A DNA stretch of 64,000 bases from Pseudomonas capeferrum (GTDB taxonomy: Bacteria > Pseudomonadota > Gammaproteobacteria > Pseudomonadales > Pseudomonadaceae): positions 62,001 to 126,000 of the forward strand of contig NZ_JAAMQM010000005.1 of the NCBI RefSeq assembly GCF_013523055.1, in the 5' to 3' direction. Shown piece after piece: positions 20,049-28,093 of this stretch. The notes under the pieces are model-generated. The model saw nothing but the letters and a program-made list of their open reading frames with translations. It was not told where the DNA came from and searched no databases. Position numbers and translations under genes: made by a program. Every line of letters begins with the position of its first letter. Within the stretch, counting starts at the first letter, position 1.

Positions 20049-20630
20049 ATGCGCAATGAGACCATTCGTTACCTGATTGTGCCGGGTTGGCAAGGATCGC
20101 CAGACAACCATTGGCAAAGTCACTGGCAGCGCACCCTGCCGAACGGTGCGCGAGTAGAGCAGCACGACTGGCTGACGCCTCAGCGCGAGGATTGGGTGCA
20201 GGCGCTCGATCAGGCCATCGACGCCGATCGATCGCCAGTGATCCTGATCGCTCACAGCCTGGGGTGCATCACGGTCGCCCACTGGGCCCGGCAGGCCGAT
20301 CCTGTGCTGTTGCGTCGTGTCCGTGGCGCATTGCTGGTAGCGCCGGCCGATGTCGAACGGCCGAACTGCTCGCCTGTCTTGCGCAACTTCGCGCCCATTC
20401 CGCTGCAGGCATTGCCGTTTCCCAGCCAGGTGGTGAGCTCCGATAACGATCAGGCCATCAACGTGCCGCGCGCGCTGTACCTGGCCCAGAGCTGGGGAGC
20501 TGACGTAGGGCTGCTGGCCAATGCCGGGCACATCAACGTCAAGTCCGGGCATGAGCGCTGGGAGCAAGGCTTCGCTTATCTCTACCGTCTGCAGGGCCGT
20601 ATCGAGCAGCGAGCCCTGCGCCGCGCCTGA
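20049..20630 (+). CDS. RBBP9/YdeN-type alpha/beta hydrolase
   Basis: A 193-residue cytoplasmic serine hydrolase of the RBBP9/YdeN family. The serine nucleophile elbow is AHSLG (about residues 72-76), an acidic residue lies in SSDNDQ, and the terminal histidine is in ANAGHIN, giving a complete catalytic triad. CAGGAGG at 20034-20040 supports the ATG at 20049. It is followed 65 bp later by a sigma-54 activator-like gene and sits between sulfate and methionine-type uptake genes, so a link to sulfur metabolism is likely. The substrate is unknown. Confidence 0.8.
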   Translation: MRNETIRYLIVPGWQGSPDNHWQSHWQRTLPNGARVEQHDWLTPQREDWVQALDQAIDADRSPVILIAHSLGCITVAHWARQADPVLLRRVRGALLVAPADVERPNCSPVLRNFAPIPLQALPFPSQVVSSDNDQAINVPRALYLAQSWGADVGLLANAGHINVKSGHERWEQGFAYLYRLQGRIEQRALRRA

Positions 20631-20695
20631 ACCGGTCGTTCCGCCATCCGTATGCATAGACGCCTGGGCCGACGATGGCCGGGCGGGAGTTCGTC

Positions 20696-21517
20696 ATGAG
20701 TTACCAAGCGACCTTCGGTCAGCCTTTGCTGACCTTCCCTGAACTGGACAAGAGTCCGTTGAGCATCCGCGCCAAGGCTCTGGTGTTCGTCGATCCTCGC
20801 TCGCAGCAACTGCGCCAGGCTCTCGAGCATCTGGCACCGCAACTTGTGCCGGTGCTGATTCGCGGCGAGACCGGTACCGGCAAGGAGTTGCTGGCGCGGC
20901 AGATCCATCGCGCCAGTGACCGCGCGGGGCTGTTCGTCTCGGTGAACTGTGCCGCCATCAGCCCCACTTACGCCGATGCCGAGCTGTTTGGTTACAGTGC
21001 CGGTACGCAGGGTGGCACGGCGAGTAGCCGCGCCGGGTGGTTCGGTTCGGCCAATGGCGGCACTCTGTATCTGGACGAGATCGCCGATCTGCCCTTGCGC
21101 ATTCAGGGCAAGTTGCTGGCCGCGCTGGAAAATCGCGAGGTGACCCGCGTCGGCGCCAGCCAGCCGCAGCCTGTGGATGTGCGATTGGTAGCGGCGTCCA
21201 GTATCGATCTGGCCCTGGTGGTGAGTGCCGGACGTTTCAATGAGCGTTTGTATCACTATCTGCGCGAAGGTGGGCTCTATCTGCCGGCCCTGCGCGAGCG
21301 GGTAGGCGACATACTGCCTTTGGCCGAATACTTCGTCGGGATCTATAGCGCACGTCTTGATCGACCGGTTCCGCTGATCAGCCTGGACGCGCAACGGGCC
21401 TTGGAAGTCTACAAATGGCCTGGCAATACCCGAGAGTTGGAAAACGTCATACATTTTGCCTTGCTGGTGAGCACCGGAGAGGAGATCCAGTTGGAGCATT
21501 TGAGCCTTGGCGTATGA
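20696..21517 (+). CDS. Stand-alone sigma-54 activator-type AAA+ protein lacking GAFTGA and DNA-binding domain
   Basis: A 273-residue AAA+ protein of the bacterial enhancer-binding class. Walker A is GETGTGKE (residues 57-64), Walker B is GGTLYLDEI, and the R-finger/sensor region contains LRERVGDILPL and WPGNTRELENVIHFA. There is no receiver domain at the N-terminus and no Fis-type helix-turn-helix at the C-terminus. The sigma-54-contacting GAFTGA loop is replaced by GYSAGTQGGT (residues 99-108). GGGAG at 20685-20689 sets the start. Similar proteins are known to me from Pseudomonas sulfur loci (SfnR-like family). Whether it activates sigma-54 RNA polymerase, or acts with a partner, cannot be told from sequence. 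Confidence 0.75.
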   Translation: MSYQATFGQPLLTFPELDKSPLSIRAKALVFVDPRSQQLRQALEHLAPQLVPVLIRGETGTGKELLARQIHRASDRAGLFVSVNCAAISPTYADAELFGYSAGTQGGTASSRAGWFGSANGGTLYLDEIADLPLRIQGKLLAALENREVTRVGASQPQPVDVRLVAASSIDLALVVSAGRFNERLYHYLREGGLYLPALRERVGDILPLAEYFVGIYSARLDRPVPLISLDAQRALEVYKWPGNTRELENVIHFALLVSTGEEIQLEHLSLGV

Positions 21518-21570
21518 GACATCCCGCGAAGCTTGTCCAACAGCTGGAAATATCGCTGTAAACCTAACTT

Positions 21571-21580
21571 TTATGCATAA
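21571..21580. promoter_or_regulatory. AT-rich palindrome upstream of the metQ-like gene
   Basis: TTATGCATAA is a perfect 10-bp palindrome within an AT-rich stretch (21550-21620) between the sigma-54-type gene and the MetQ-like gene. It is a possible regulator or promoter element; no consensus can be assigned. Confidence 0.25.
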
Positions 21581-21703
21581 GTGGCTAATCAAAAGATATT
21601 GTTCCAGCATAAAAAATCCCGGTATCGTCCGCCTACGCCACCGCCATCGGTTGGCACCTTACTCCGCCATCCTGCGATGGCATGCTCGATATCAAGGATC
21701 ATC

Positions 21704-22489
21704 ATGAAAAAAGCGCTGTTGATGACTGCTCTGGCCGCTGCTCTATCGGTTGCCGGTTTTACCCAGGCGGCCGAAAAGCTGGTAGTGGCTGCAACGCCCG
21801 TACCCCATGCCGAGATCCTTGAGCTGATCAAGCCGACCTTGGCCAAGGAAGGTATCGACCTGCAGATCAAGGTCTTCACCGACTATGTTCAGCCGAACGT
21901 GCAGGTCGACCAGAAGCGCCTGGACGCCAACTACTTCCAGACCCTTCCGTACCTGAAGAGCTTCAACGAAGGCAAGGGGACCCACCTGGAAACCGTGGTC
22001 GGCGTCCACGTCGAACCTTTCGGTGGCTATTCCAAGAAGGTGAAAAGCCTGGACGAACTCAAGGATGGCGCGACCGTGGCCATTCCCAACGAGGGTAGCA
22101 ACAGTGGCCGCGCGCTGATCCTGCTGCAGAAGGCCGGCCTGATCACCTTGAAGGATCCGAAGAACGCCCTGGCCACGCCGAAAGACATCGCCGAGAACCC
22201 GAAGAACCTGAAGTTCCGCGAGCTCGAGTCGGCCATGCTGCCGCGTGTGCTGGATCAGGTCGACCTGGACATGATCAACACCAACTACGCCCTGGAAGCG
22301 GGTCTCAACCCGGCCAAGGATGCCCTGGTGATCGAAGGCAGCGACTCGCCTTACGTGAACTTCCTCGTCGCCCGACCTGACAACAAGGACAGCGAAGCGA
22401 TCCAGAAACTGGCCAAGGCGCTGACCAGCCCGGAAGTGAAAGCCTTCATCGAGAAGAAATACAGCGGCGCGGTACTGCCGGCGTTCTGA
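21704..22489 (+). CDS. MetQ/NlpA-type periplasmic substrate-binding protein without lipobox
   Basis: A 261-residue NlpA/MetQ-family binding protein (methionine or another sulfur compound). The signal peptide is about residues 1-22, ending TQA, and the mature protein starts AEKLVVAATPVPHAEIL. Family motifs include VDQKRLDANYFQT and IPNEGSNSGRALILLQ. Unlike typical MetQ there is no cysteine at the cleavage site, so it should be soluble in the periplasm. No metN or metI gene is adjacent, so it must use a distant permease. The start was set at the signal-peptide ATG, with AAGGATC upstream. Location next to the sulfur block suggests expression in sulfur limitation. Confidence 0.82.
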   Translation: MKKALLMTALAAALSVAGFTQAAEKLVVAATPVPHAEILELIKPTLAKEGIDLQIKVFTDYVQPNVQVDQKRLDANYFQTLPYLKSFNEGKGTHLETVVGVHVEPFGGYSKKVKSLDELKDGATVAIPNEGSNSGRALILLQKAGLITLKDPKNALATPKDIAENPKNLKFRELESAMLPRVLDQVDLDMINTNYALEAGLNPAKDALVIEGSDSPYVNFLVARPDNKDSEAIQKLAKALTSPEVKAFIEKKYSGAVLPAF

Positions 22490-22514
22490 TTCGCGGTAAC
22501 TGCCTGATGTGATG

Positions 22515-22543
22515 AACGCCGACGCCTTTGCGTCGGCGTTTTC
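22515..22543 (+). terminator. Intrinsic terminator after the metQ-like gene
   Basis: AACGCCGACGC (22515-22525) and GCGTCGGCGTT (22530-22540) form a perfect 11-bp stem with a 4-nt loop. TTC follows, and the stem itself ends in TT. Confidence 0.85.
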
Positions 22544-22624
22544 GTGATGGCTGGTTGAAGGCTTGAGCGCCATCCTTGCAGGAGCCGCTCAAGGATCGCC
22601 TTGATCAAGCGGGGAGCTCGCCAA

Positions 22625-24991
22625 CTACCTCGGCACCAGCTGCAACACGCCCTGTGACGATGCCCCGCCCATGCCCACCTCCCTGTAACGTCCCTCGATG
22701 TAATCCTCGGCCTGGTCGGCATAGTGACTGTCGAACAGCACGCCGCTTTGTCCGACCGGGTTGATGGTCAAGGACCGCTCAGGATCGGCGAAGTCGATCA
22801 GGCGACGCGTCGAAGGGCCGTAGGTGACCGGCCACGGCGCGGGACCGATCTTCGCAGACAGGTTGTTCGGTGCTTCGTGGGTGCCGGGCGCGGCGAAGGG
22901 GCCGATGTTGAACAGCAGGTTCAGAGGCTTCCTGAGCCCCAGCGGGTGGTTGTGGGTGAGCGTATGTGCCTTGCCCCACTGCCATGCGGAGGGCGCGTCA
23001 CCGAGAGTGGCGCGTAGATGGGCAAGGCTGCGCCGCCAGGCCTGGCGCACGACCTGAGTACGATCGCTGTGTTCACTGCCGCCATGTCGGTGCCACCAGG
23101 GCGACTCGGCATCCGCCGCCAGGCGTGGCAGTGCGGCGTCGATGGCGCGGGTGCCGAGGAGCACCGGGAACCAGGTATCACCCAGTTCATCGTGCAAGGC
23201 GCCATGGGCCAGTTCGTAAAGGAATTGGTTGAACAGCGTAGCGGCGGTCGAGTCCAGCGGATAATCGCCCCGCCAGGCCGCCAGTCGAGTCACCAGTTCC
23301 TGTTCCTCGTCGCCTTCGGCAATGCTGCGCAGGATAGGCAACAGCGGCGCCAGGGTTCGTGGGCCGTAATCGCTGCGGGTCTCCAGTTGCAGGGCCTGAC
23401 TGTTGCGAAGGTCCCAGCGCACCTCGGGGTCGGCCAGGTGTCGATCGAGCTGGCGACCTCGGTCCGCCAGGTTGTAGTAACCGGGTACGGGCACGGCAGC
23501 GGGCGGCTGGAAGTTGGCGGAGACGATATAGCCGCGAGGTGGATTTTCCTGTTGCGGGTTGGCACTGAAAGGCCGGAAACCGAGCTTGTCCGCCTGTGCG
23601 CCACTGCCATCGAGGATGAACGCCGGGTCGACGCCCTGCGCGCGAATCGGCAGGCGCGCCGCCGCCCACCAACCGATATCGCCCTGGGCGTTGGCCCACA
23701 CCAGGTTGAGTCCTGGCGCATGGATATGCGCGGCGGCCTCGCGCATCCTCGTCAGCGTCTGCGCCCGATTGAGCTGGTAGAACCCTTCGAGTATGGGGTT
23801 TTCGGACTCCAGGAATGCCCACCACAACGCGATCGGTGTAGTGCCTGCCGTATCGCCAAGCACATCGTTGACGATCGGGCCATGGGGCGAGCGGCGTAGG
23901 GCCAGCTTCACCGATGCCTCGTCCTTCACCGCGATCCGTTGCTCGACGACCTCCAGGGCATGCCATTGGCCCTCGATCAGGACCTGATCGGGGTGCGCCG
24001 GGTCGACACGCTCGGCGATCAGGTCGACGTCATCGTTCTGGAACATGGTCAGGCTCCAGCCGAACTCCCGGTTGTTGCCCAGCAAGGCAAAGGGATTGAG
24101 TGCCTGGTGATAGCCATGGAGATGGAAGCCCGGTGCCGACAGCTCGGCCTCGTACCAGACCGCCGGCACGGCGAAGCTGATATGAGGGTCCCCGGCCAGC
24201 AAGGGTTTGCCGCTGGCGGTTCGATTGCCGGCGACGACCCAGGCATTGCTGCCTTCGAACTGGGGTATGGCAGCGGCGTCCAGTGCCGTTTCGCTGAGCC
24301 GGGCCAGGTGCTCGAGGCTGCGCCAGTCCTTGCCGCTCAGGGCGGGAGCGGCATGCAGGGCCCCCTCGGGCTGCCAGTCGAGGTCGAAGATGGCCAGGTA
24401 CTCGGCGCCCAGCTGGTCGCGGATATAGGTCAGCGCGGGATCGGTGCGGAATCCCGCGGCGAAGCTGTAGGCCAGGTAGCCGGCGATGCTCAGGGTGTCC
24501 TGGGCAGTGAAAGGCCGACGTGGGATGCCCAGTACATCGAACTCGATGGGGCTTGGATGGCTGTCCTGCCAGTCATTGACGCCTTGCAGATAGGCTTGCA
24601 GCGCCAGCCAGGCAGGCGCCTGGCGGTCCTGGCGCCGGACCATGAGCTCGGCCTGTTCGCGGATCCGCAGGCTGCGGAACAGGATGTCGGTGGGCAGCAG
24701 CTGCTTGCCCAGCACCTCGGCCAGCTCGCCCCGCGCCAGACGACGCATGATCTCCATCTGGAACAGACGGTCCTGGGCGTGCACATAGCCCAGGGCGCGG
24801 TACATGTCTGGCTCGTTTAGCGCCTGTATGTGCGGGACGCCCCGCGCGTCGTAGCGGATGCTCACCGCGGCCTGCAAGCCCGCCAGGGCCACCTCGCCTT
24901 CGCGCTGTGGCTGCTTGCCTTGCACGTACCAGTAGCCTGTGCCAGCGGCCAGAGCCAGGGCGATGGCCAGGAAAGACAGCATGCGTTTCAT
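22625..24991 (-). CDS. Penicillin acylase-family Ntn hydrolase (AHL-acylase type)
   Basis: A 788-residue exported acylase of the penicillin amidase superfamily, which includes the Pseudomonas acyl-homoserine-lactone acylases. An uncleaved or cleaved signal segment lies at about residues 1-22. The precursor has an alpha chain, then a spacer ending at the predicted autocleavage site EGSNAWVVAG. The new N-terminal Ser248 is the nucleophile, and DPHISFAVPAVWYE follows. The beta chain contains the asparagine-rich C-terminal NNLSAKIGPAPWP. Several starts are possible (GTG 24997, ATG 24994, ATG 24991); ATG 24991 has the best spacing from AAGGAG. Signal degradation (quorum quenching) is possible, but the substrate cannot be deduced. 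Confidence 0.83.
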   Translation of the reverse strand: MKRMLSFLAIALALAAGTGYWYVQGKQPQREGEVALAGLQAAVSIRYDARGVPHIQALNEPDMYRALGYVHAQDRLFQMEIMRRLARGELAEVLGKQLLPTDILFRSLRIREQAELMVRRQDRQAPAWLALQAYLQGVNDWQDSHPSPIEFDVLGIPRRPFTAQDTLSIAGYLAYSFAAGFRTDPALTYIRDQLGAEYLAIFDLDWQPEGALHAAPALSGKDWRSLEHLARLSETALDAAAIPQFEGSNAWVVAGNRTASGKPLLAGDPHISFAVPAVWYEAELSAPGFHLHGYHQALNPFALLGNNREFGWSLTMFQNDDVDLIAERVDPAHPDQVLIEGQWHALEVVEQRIAVKDEASVKLALRRSPHGPIVNDVLGDTAGTTPIALWWAFLESENPILEGFYQLNRAQTLTRMREAAAHIHAPGLNLVWANAQGDIGWWAAARLPIRAQGVDPAFILDGSGAQADKLGFRPFSANPQQENPPRGYIVSANFQPPAAVPVPGYYNLADRGRQLDRHLADPEVRWDLRNSQALQLETRSDYGPRTLAPLLPILRSIAEGDEEQELVTRLAAWRGDYPLDSTAATLFNQFLYELAHGALHDELGDTWFPVLLGTRAIDAALPRLAADAESPWWHRHGGSEHSDRTQVVRQAWRRSLAHLRATLGDAPSAWQWGKAHTLTHNHPLGLRKPLNLLFNIGPFAAPGTHEAPNNLSAKIGPAPWPVTYGPSTRRLIDFADPERSLTINPVGQSGVLFDSHYADQAEDYIEGRYREVGMGGASSQGVLQLVPR

Positions 24992-25076
24992 CATCACTCC
25001 TTGTGCATTCGGACGCGAACCGTGGTCCGATCCTCACCGGGTTCGCGAACTCAGAATAGTCTCGGAAGGAGTGATC

Positions 25077-25643
25077 ATGTCCCTCAGCGAAAAACAGAAG
25101 ATGCTCAGTGGCCAGCTCTATCACGCAGGTTGTCCGGAGCTGCAGGCGGACGAGTTGGCCAACCGCCACTGGATGCAACGCTACAATGCCAGTGCCGACC
25201 TGCCCACGGCGCAGCGACATGAACTGTTGAGCGAGCATTTCGCCACGGTAGGCGAGGGCACGGTGATCCGCTCGCCGTTCCACTGCGACTACGGCTGGAA
25301 CATCAGCATCGGTGCCAATACCTTCATCAACTTCAACTGCGTGATCCTCGACGTACTGCCCGTGCGCATCGGCGATGACTGCCAGATCGCACCCTCGGTA
25401 CAGATCTACACCGCCGACCATCCCATGGACCCCGAAGTGCGGCGTACCGGCCTGGAAAGCGGGCGGCCGGTGACCATCGGCAACAACGTGTGGATCGGGG
25501 GAGGAGCGATCATCCTGCCGGGCGTCACCATCGGCGACAACGCGGTAGTGGGCGCCGGCAGCGTGGTGACGCGGGATGTGCCGGCGGGGGCGGTGGTGGT
25601 GGGCAACCCGGCGCGGGTGCGTCAGTCGGCCCAAGTGCAATAA
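25077..25643 (+). CDS. Sugar O-acetyltransferase (maltose acetyltransferase type)
   Basis: A 188-residue hexapeptide-repeat acetyltransferase of the Maa/LacA/NodL family, transferring acetyl from acetyl-CoA to a sugar hydroxyl. An N-terminal mac domain spans about 5-60. Left-handed beta-helix repeats follow (IGANTFINFN, IGDDCQIAPSVQIYTADH, IGNNVWIGGGAIILPGVTIG). The catalytic histidine is in TADHP. AAGGAG at 25066-25071 precedes the ATG. It is divergent from the acylase (85 bp apart), and its 3' end overlaps the next minus-strand gene by 22 bp. The physiological acceptor is unknown. Confidence 0.87.
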   Translation: MSLSEKQKMLSGQLYHAGCPELQADELANRHWMQRYNASADLPTAQRHELLSEHFATVGEGTVIRSPFHCDYGWNISIGANTFINFNCVILDVLPVRIGDDCQIAPSVQIYTADHPMDPEVRRTGLESGRPVTIGNNVWIGGGAIILPGVTIGDNAVVGAGSVVTRDVPAGAVVVGNPARVRQSAQVQ

Positions 25644-26191
25644 CACCCCAGCGCCAGGGTATTGGACGCGCGTACCTGGCGCCCCTGGATGAGCGCCTCG
25701 AGAATCGGCTCGACGAAACTGTTGCCCGAATTGCACACGGCACCTTCGCTGTAGGGACCAAGGTAGGCCAGCTTGCCATCACGGTCCCAGATGGCGACAG
25801 CTGGACTGGCGGGTACCTGCTCATCGCCAAGAAGCCCGTCCAGCGGCTGGAGGGCGCTCAGGTTGGCAGGCAACTGTCCGTGGCTTCCTCGCTTGCGGAC
25901 TACATGAAAGGTCACGCCCTTGTCGGCGAATCGCTCGATCAGTTCGCTCAGGTGCTGCTGGTTACCGACGTTGCAAGGGCAGGCCGGATCCCAGAAGTGC
26001 ACGACGCGAACGGGGCCGGGGCCGGCGAGCTCGGGTGGCAAGCGCAGGGTGTCGCCGGCGAAGAGTTGCGCCTGATTGTCGAAGGGTCGTAGATAGCGGT
26101 CCTGGAAACCGACATACGCCCACCAGAGAAGAGCGGCGCAGAGCAGTGACAGCAAGACAGTGATCCATCGGCGGGCTGAGCGATCTGGCAT
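25622..26191 (-). CDS. Membrane-anchored thioredoxin-like protein (DUF6436 type)
   Basis: A 189-residue protein with one N-terminal membrane segment (about residues 9-28) and a periplasmic thioredoxin-like domain. The redox site would be HFWDPACPCNVGNQQHLSEL, a CPC motif rather than CxxC. A second cysteine pair occurs at the C-terminus (GCYC) and a single Cys at AVCNSGNSF. I started it at 26191, where the membrane anchor begins, although the frame is open to 26317. It is convergent with the acetyltransferase and overlaps it by 22 bp. A disulfide or copper-related role is possible but only inferred. Confidence 0.7.
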   Translation of the reverse strand: MPDRSARRWITVLLSLLCAALLWWAYVGFQDRYLRPFDNQAQLFAGDTLRLPPELAGPGPVRVVHFWDPACPCNVGNQQHLSELIERFADKGVTFHVVRKRGSHGQLPANLSALQPLDGLLGDEQVPASPAVAIWDRDGKLAYLGPYSEGAVCNSGNSFVEPILEALIQGRQVRASNTLALGCYCTWAD

Positions 26192-26299
26192 GGCAGGTCC
26201 ATCGAACGGTGAGTGCAGCTCGGTGCAAGGCCGCCCAGCTTGCCATGACGCGACCGACAGCTGAATATCGCAGATCGACAATCGCTTTGGACGGCTTCG

Positions 26300-27226
26300 A
26301 TGCCTGTGACCTTCCACCCAGACCTGCTGCGCGCCAGCCTGCCCGCGCTGGCGGCGCGTCAGCTGCCTTGCCCTCAGTCCTGTGCCTACCAGCGTTACTA
26401 TGGCCTCGACCTGCCGGGCGAAAGCTGGATGGGCGGCTTGGCGATCGCCGATTTCGACCTGGTGGGTCAGGTCTGGTTACCGCCTCGACCCGTGGCGACG
26501 CTGTTCGTGATGCACGGTTTCTACGATCACATGGGTCTTTACCGGCATGTGATCGAATGGGGGCTGGAACAGGGCTATGCGGTGATCAGCTGTGATCTGC
26601 CGGGGCATGGACTGTCCAGTGGTGCGCGGGCCAGCATCGATGATTTCGACGTGTACCAGCAGGTCCTGCAGGCCTTGTTCGAACAGGCGCGGCTGCTGGC
26701 GCTGCCTCATCCCTGGCATCTCTGCGGACAGAGCACCGGCGGCGCGATCCTGATCGATCACCTGCTGCACCAGGGCGAGCGTAGCCCGGCGGATGGGGAG
26801 GTGATCCTGCTGGCGCCGCTGGTCAGGCCGCGGGCGTGGCACTGGTCCAGGCTCAGCTATGGCGTGCTGCGACATTTCGTCGACGGTATCGAGCGGCGCT
26901 TTACCGAGAACAGCAACGATCCGGCTTTCCTGCCATTCCTCGAGGCCGATCCGTTGCAACCGCGGCGACTGCCGACGGCCTGGGTCGGCGCGCTGGTGGC
27001 TTGGGTCAAGCGCATCGAGGCAGCGCCAACGAGCCAACGGCGGCCGTTGATCATACAAGGGCAGGCGGATGGCACGGTGGACTGGCCCTATAACCTCAAG
27101 GTACTGCAAGCGAAGTTCGCCGAACCGCGCATCCTGCTGTTGCCCGAGGCTCGGCATCACCTGGCGAACGAGTTGCCTGACATCCGCTGGCGTTACTTCG
27201 ATTTCATCGGCCAGCACCTGCGCTGA
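26300..27226 (+). CDS. Alpha/beta hydrolase (monoacylglycerol lipase / S33 hydrolase type)
   Basis: A 308-residue alpha/beta hydrolase with an N-terminal cap-like extension. The oxyanion region is VMHGFYDHMGLY, the nucleophile elbow GQSTGG, a candidate aspartate lies in GQADGTVDW and the final histidine in PEARHHLANE. Together they give a complete Ser-Asp-His triad. The architecture resembles lysophospholipase/monoglyceride lipase family proteins. It starts 109 bp from the divergent thioredoxin-like gene and ends exactly one base before the stop of the convergent DUF2059 gene. The substrate is unknown. Confidence 0.8.
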   Translation: MPVTFHPDLLRASLPALAARQLPCPQSCAYQRYYGLDLPGESWMGGLAIADFDLVGQVWLPPRPVATLFVMHGFYDHMGLYRHVIEWGLEQGYAVISCDLPGHGLSSGARASIDDFDVYQQVLQALFEQARLLALPHPWHLCGQSTGGAILIDHLLHQGERSPADGEVILLAPLVRPRAWHWSRLSYGVLRHFVDGIERRFTENSNDPAFLPFLEADPLQPRRLPTAWVGALVAWVKRIEAAPTSQRRPLIIQGQADGTVDWPYNLKVLQAKFAEPRILLLPEARHHLANELPDIRWRYFDFIGQHLR

Positions 27227-27979
27227 TCAGCGCAGGTCATTGGCACTCTGGCCGACCGCCAATCCCGCCCGGATCGCCGCCAGGGCAGCCTCGTAGTAGA
27301 CCTTGCCATCGCTCGACTCGGCGAACGTGGCGAACTCTTCGAGTTCCGCATCGGACAGATCGCGATAGACGTAGAGCAGGGTGTTGCTCAGGTCGTCACC
27401 GATCTGCTGCATCAGGCGCTGGCGCTGGCCTTCCAGCATTCCTTGCGCCTGACCGCCGCCGAACAGACCGGGAATCATCGAGCTGAGGCTGTCGGCGGCG
27501 ACACCGGCGATGGCCAGGCTTACCTCGGCACCCGCCTCGCGGGCGGGCAGCGCCTGGGCCAGGTGGCCGATGACCAGTAGCCGGTTGTCGCTGGCCTGGA
27601 TCTTCGGCAGGCCCTGGGCGTTCTTGGCCAACTGGTCCTTGCGCGTGGCGAGCAACTCGGCGGCAACCACCTTGCGCCCCACGGGCGACTGGAAGAAGCT
27701 CAACGCGGGGGAGGGGTTCGGCAACTTCGCGCGCAATTGCGCCTGGGCACGGCGATCCATCGCCTCGGCCTGGAAGCGTTGGTTGCTGTTATTGATCAGG
27801 GCCTGATAGACCGCGGGCGGCAGGCTGCTGCGATAGCGCTGCTGCGCGGCACTGACCGCGTCGGTGAAGTGGGCGCGCTGGTCCGGCCAGCCCGCGGCTC
27901 GATAGAGCTGGTCGAGACTGTCTGCCCAGACAGGCATGGTGCAGATCATCATCAGCAGCAAGGAAAACAAACGGCGCAT
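27227..27979 (-). CDS. Secreted DUF2059-family protein
   Basis: A 250-residue protein with a signal peptide (about residues 1-19, ending VWA) and a mostly helical mature part. The C-terminal LYVYRDLSDAELEEFATF-AESSDGKVYYEA region is typical of DUF2059. The stop lies immediately next to that of the convergent hydrolase, with no terminator between them. GGAGT lies a few bases upstream of the start. Function is not known. Confidence 0.8.
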   Translation of the reverse strand: MRRLFSLLLMMICTMPVWADSLDQLYRAAGWPDQRAHFTDAVSAAQQRYRSSLPPAVYQALINNSNQRFQAEAMDRRAQAQLRAKLPNPSPALSFFQSPVGRKVVAAELLATRKDQLAKNAQGLPKIQASDNRLLVIGHLAQALPAREAGAEVSLAIAGVAADSLSSMIPGLFGGGQAQGMLEGQRQRLMQQIGDDLSNTLLYVYRDLSDAELEEFATFAESSDGKVYYEAALAAIRAGLAVGQSANDLR

Positions 27980-28093
27980 TCAGGACTCCTGTCGGCAGGT
28001 CGCTATTGTCCGTGGCGCGGCTGGCCTTTGTCGAGACGCCTGTGCATCATCTCAGCCAGGCGGCGCTGTCGGTTTTCAAGGCTAATGGATACT

